In this document: positions 63,538-64,000 of the stretch, one piece after another | Layout: every line of letters begins with the position of its first letter | Position numbering within the stretch: the first letter of the stretch is position 1 | Source of the DNA: Dryomyza anilis | Lineage: Eukaryota; Arthropoda; Insecta; Diptera; Dryomyzidae | Assembly: GCA_951804985.1 (NCBI GenBank) | Contig: OX638131.1 | Location: 59,674,351-59,738,350, forward strand | Reading direction: 5' to 3' | DNA: 64,000 nucleotides | The notes under the pieces: model-generated | What the model saw: only the letters and a program-made list of their open reading frames with translations | Databases searched by the model: none | What the model was told of the DNA's origin: nothing | Position numbers and translations under genes: made by a program

Positions 63538-64000
63538 CCATTTTTCAATTCCAAGCCACAATTTTCAATTTTAACAAATATAAAGAAGCAACAAAGGCGA
63601 GTTCTACAATAAATACAATAAACTCGGTTAATATAAAAAATAGAATTGATAGATTATTAGGGAATGTAAAAATCGATGAATCATTGAATAAAGAAGTTGC
63701 CTCTTTGCGATTAAAATGGCAATAAGAAATGGAAAATTAATTGACGTCACCATCAAACAGGTATTTCAGTTAGGTCATAGTCGGTATTTTTCAACACTAG
63801 ATTTAGCCAGTGGTTACCATCAGGTTCTAGCTGAAGCTAGTGACAAAGAAAAAACTGCTTTCAGTACAGGTCTTGGTCATTTCGAATTTAACAGAATGCC
63901 ATTCGGTTTAACGGGGGCACCTGCCACTTTTCAATAGGTTTACAGGGTATTGACTATTTCTTTTATTTAAATGACATAGTGGTTTATGGAAATAATTTAG
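63534..64000 (+). pseudogene. Gypsy C reverse transcriptase with internal deletions and YLND box
   Basis: 63534-63725 is the pre-RT linker. At about 63710 about 100 codons (RT fingers) are missing and the frame jumps to DVTIKQVFQLGHSRYFSTL, which also lacks PIPRIDEILD. FSTLDLASGYHQ is present. After GAPATFQ at 63936 a stop and a second deletion follow, then FYLNDIVVYG: the YLDD box has Asn for the first Asp. The element continues beyond 64000. Confidence 0.88.

Larger units (their letters stand above)
62661..64000 (+). mobile_element. Ty3/gypsy element C, distal part (runs off the window)
   Basis: Continues gypsy C after the LINE: protease, then a shortened RT. It resembles elements A and B in domain order and sequence but is a third, separately diverged copy. 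Large deletions and a mutated RT box make it inactive. Confidence 0.88.

Overview
This window is AT-rich, intron-containing nuclear DNA of an insect, almost certainly a higher fly (Diptera). Three things point there: seven GTCY-microsatellite repeats of the dipteran mini-me/DINE-1 type, an insect errantivirus with an env remnant, and two exons of a Cdk5 activator whose start resembles fly Cdk5alpha. I cannot name the species. Nothing bacterial is present. Most of the 64 kb is transposable-element (TE) sequence, much of it nested, so most open frames belong to broken mobile elements.

Layout. 1-5087 (minus): degenerate Ty3/gypsy element A, with its upstream region to about 6130. 6338-7083: mini-me-like repeat. 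8560-12227 (plus): decayed errantivirus, split by a 307-bp MITE with perfect 28-bp inverted ends. 12228-12424: end of a hAT element. 12449-14953 (minus): decayed copia element. 15113-29542: four tandem copies of a 3.3-3.8 kb composite unit (LTR-like block, tRNA-derived SINE, A-rich stretch, GC-richer conserved block, start of an RTE-like LINE); the last two are almost identical at a 3336-bp period. 29460-30750: the rest of that LINE.

The one host gene is a Cdk5 activator (p35/Cdk5alpha-like) on the minus strand, with coding exons at 32559-33380 and 31558-31695. Later exons were not recognised, so the TE-rich block below 31557 may be a very large intron. MITE-like palindromes sit in its intron 1 and upstream of it.

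From 34.9 to 58.9 kb lies a foldback-like composite. It has TTGAGCGA-rich inverted modules, a 60-bp tandem repeat arranged head to head as a palindrome, and a 42-bp satellite. It occurs as two inverted copies (35.5-37.8 kb and 56.6-58.9 kb). One palindrome arm is split by a mini-me repeat, which is itself split by a 9.0-kb, LTR-complete gypsy element B (38315-47328) with a clean 4-bp GTAG target duplication. Between the two copies are four more mini-me repeats or parts, a hAT element with a second hAT-like MITE nested in it (both with 8-bp target duplications), and a minus-strand SINE.

58323-64000: gypsy element C (plus), split by a 3.7-kb CR1/jockey-like LINE on the minus strand (about 58880-62660) and running off the window end.

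No complete autonomous element was found. Gypsy B comes closest: its LTRs are nearly identical but pol has two frame breaks. The window is mainly a record of insertion order, duplication and template switching.
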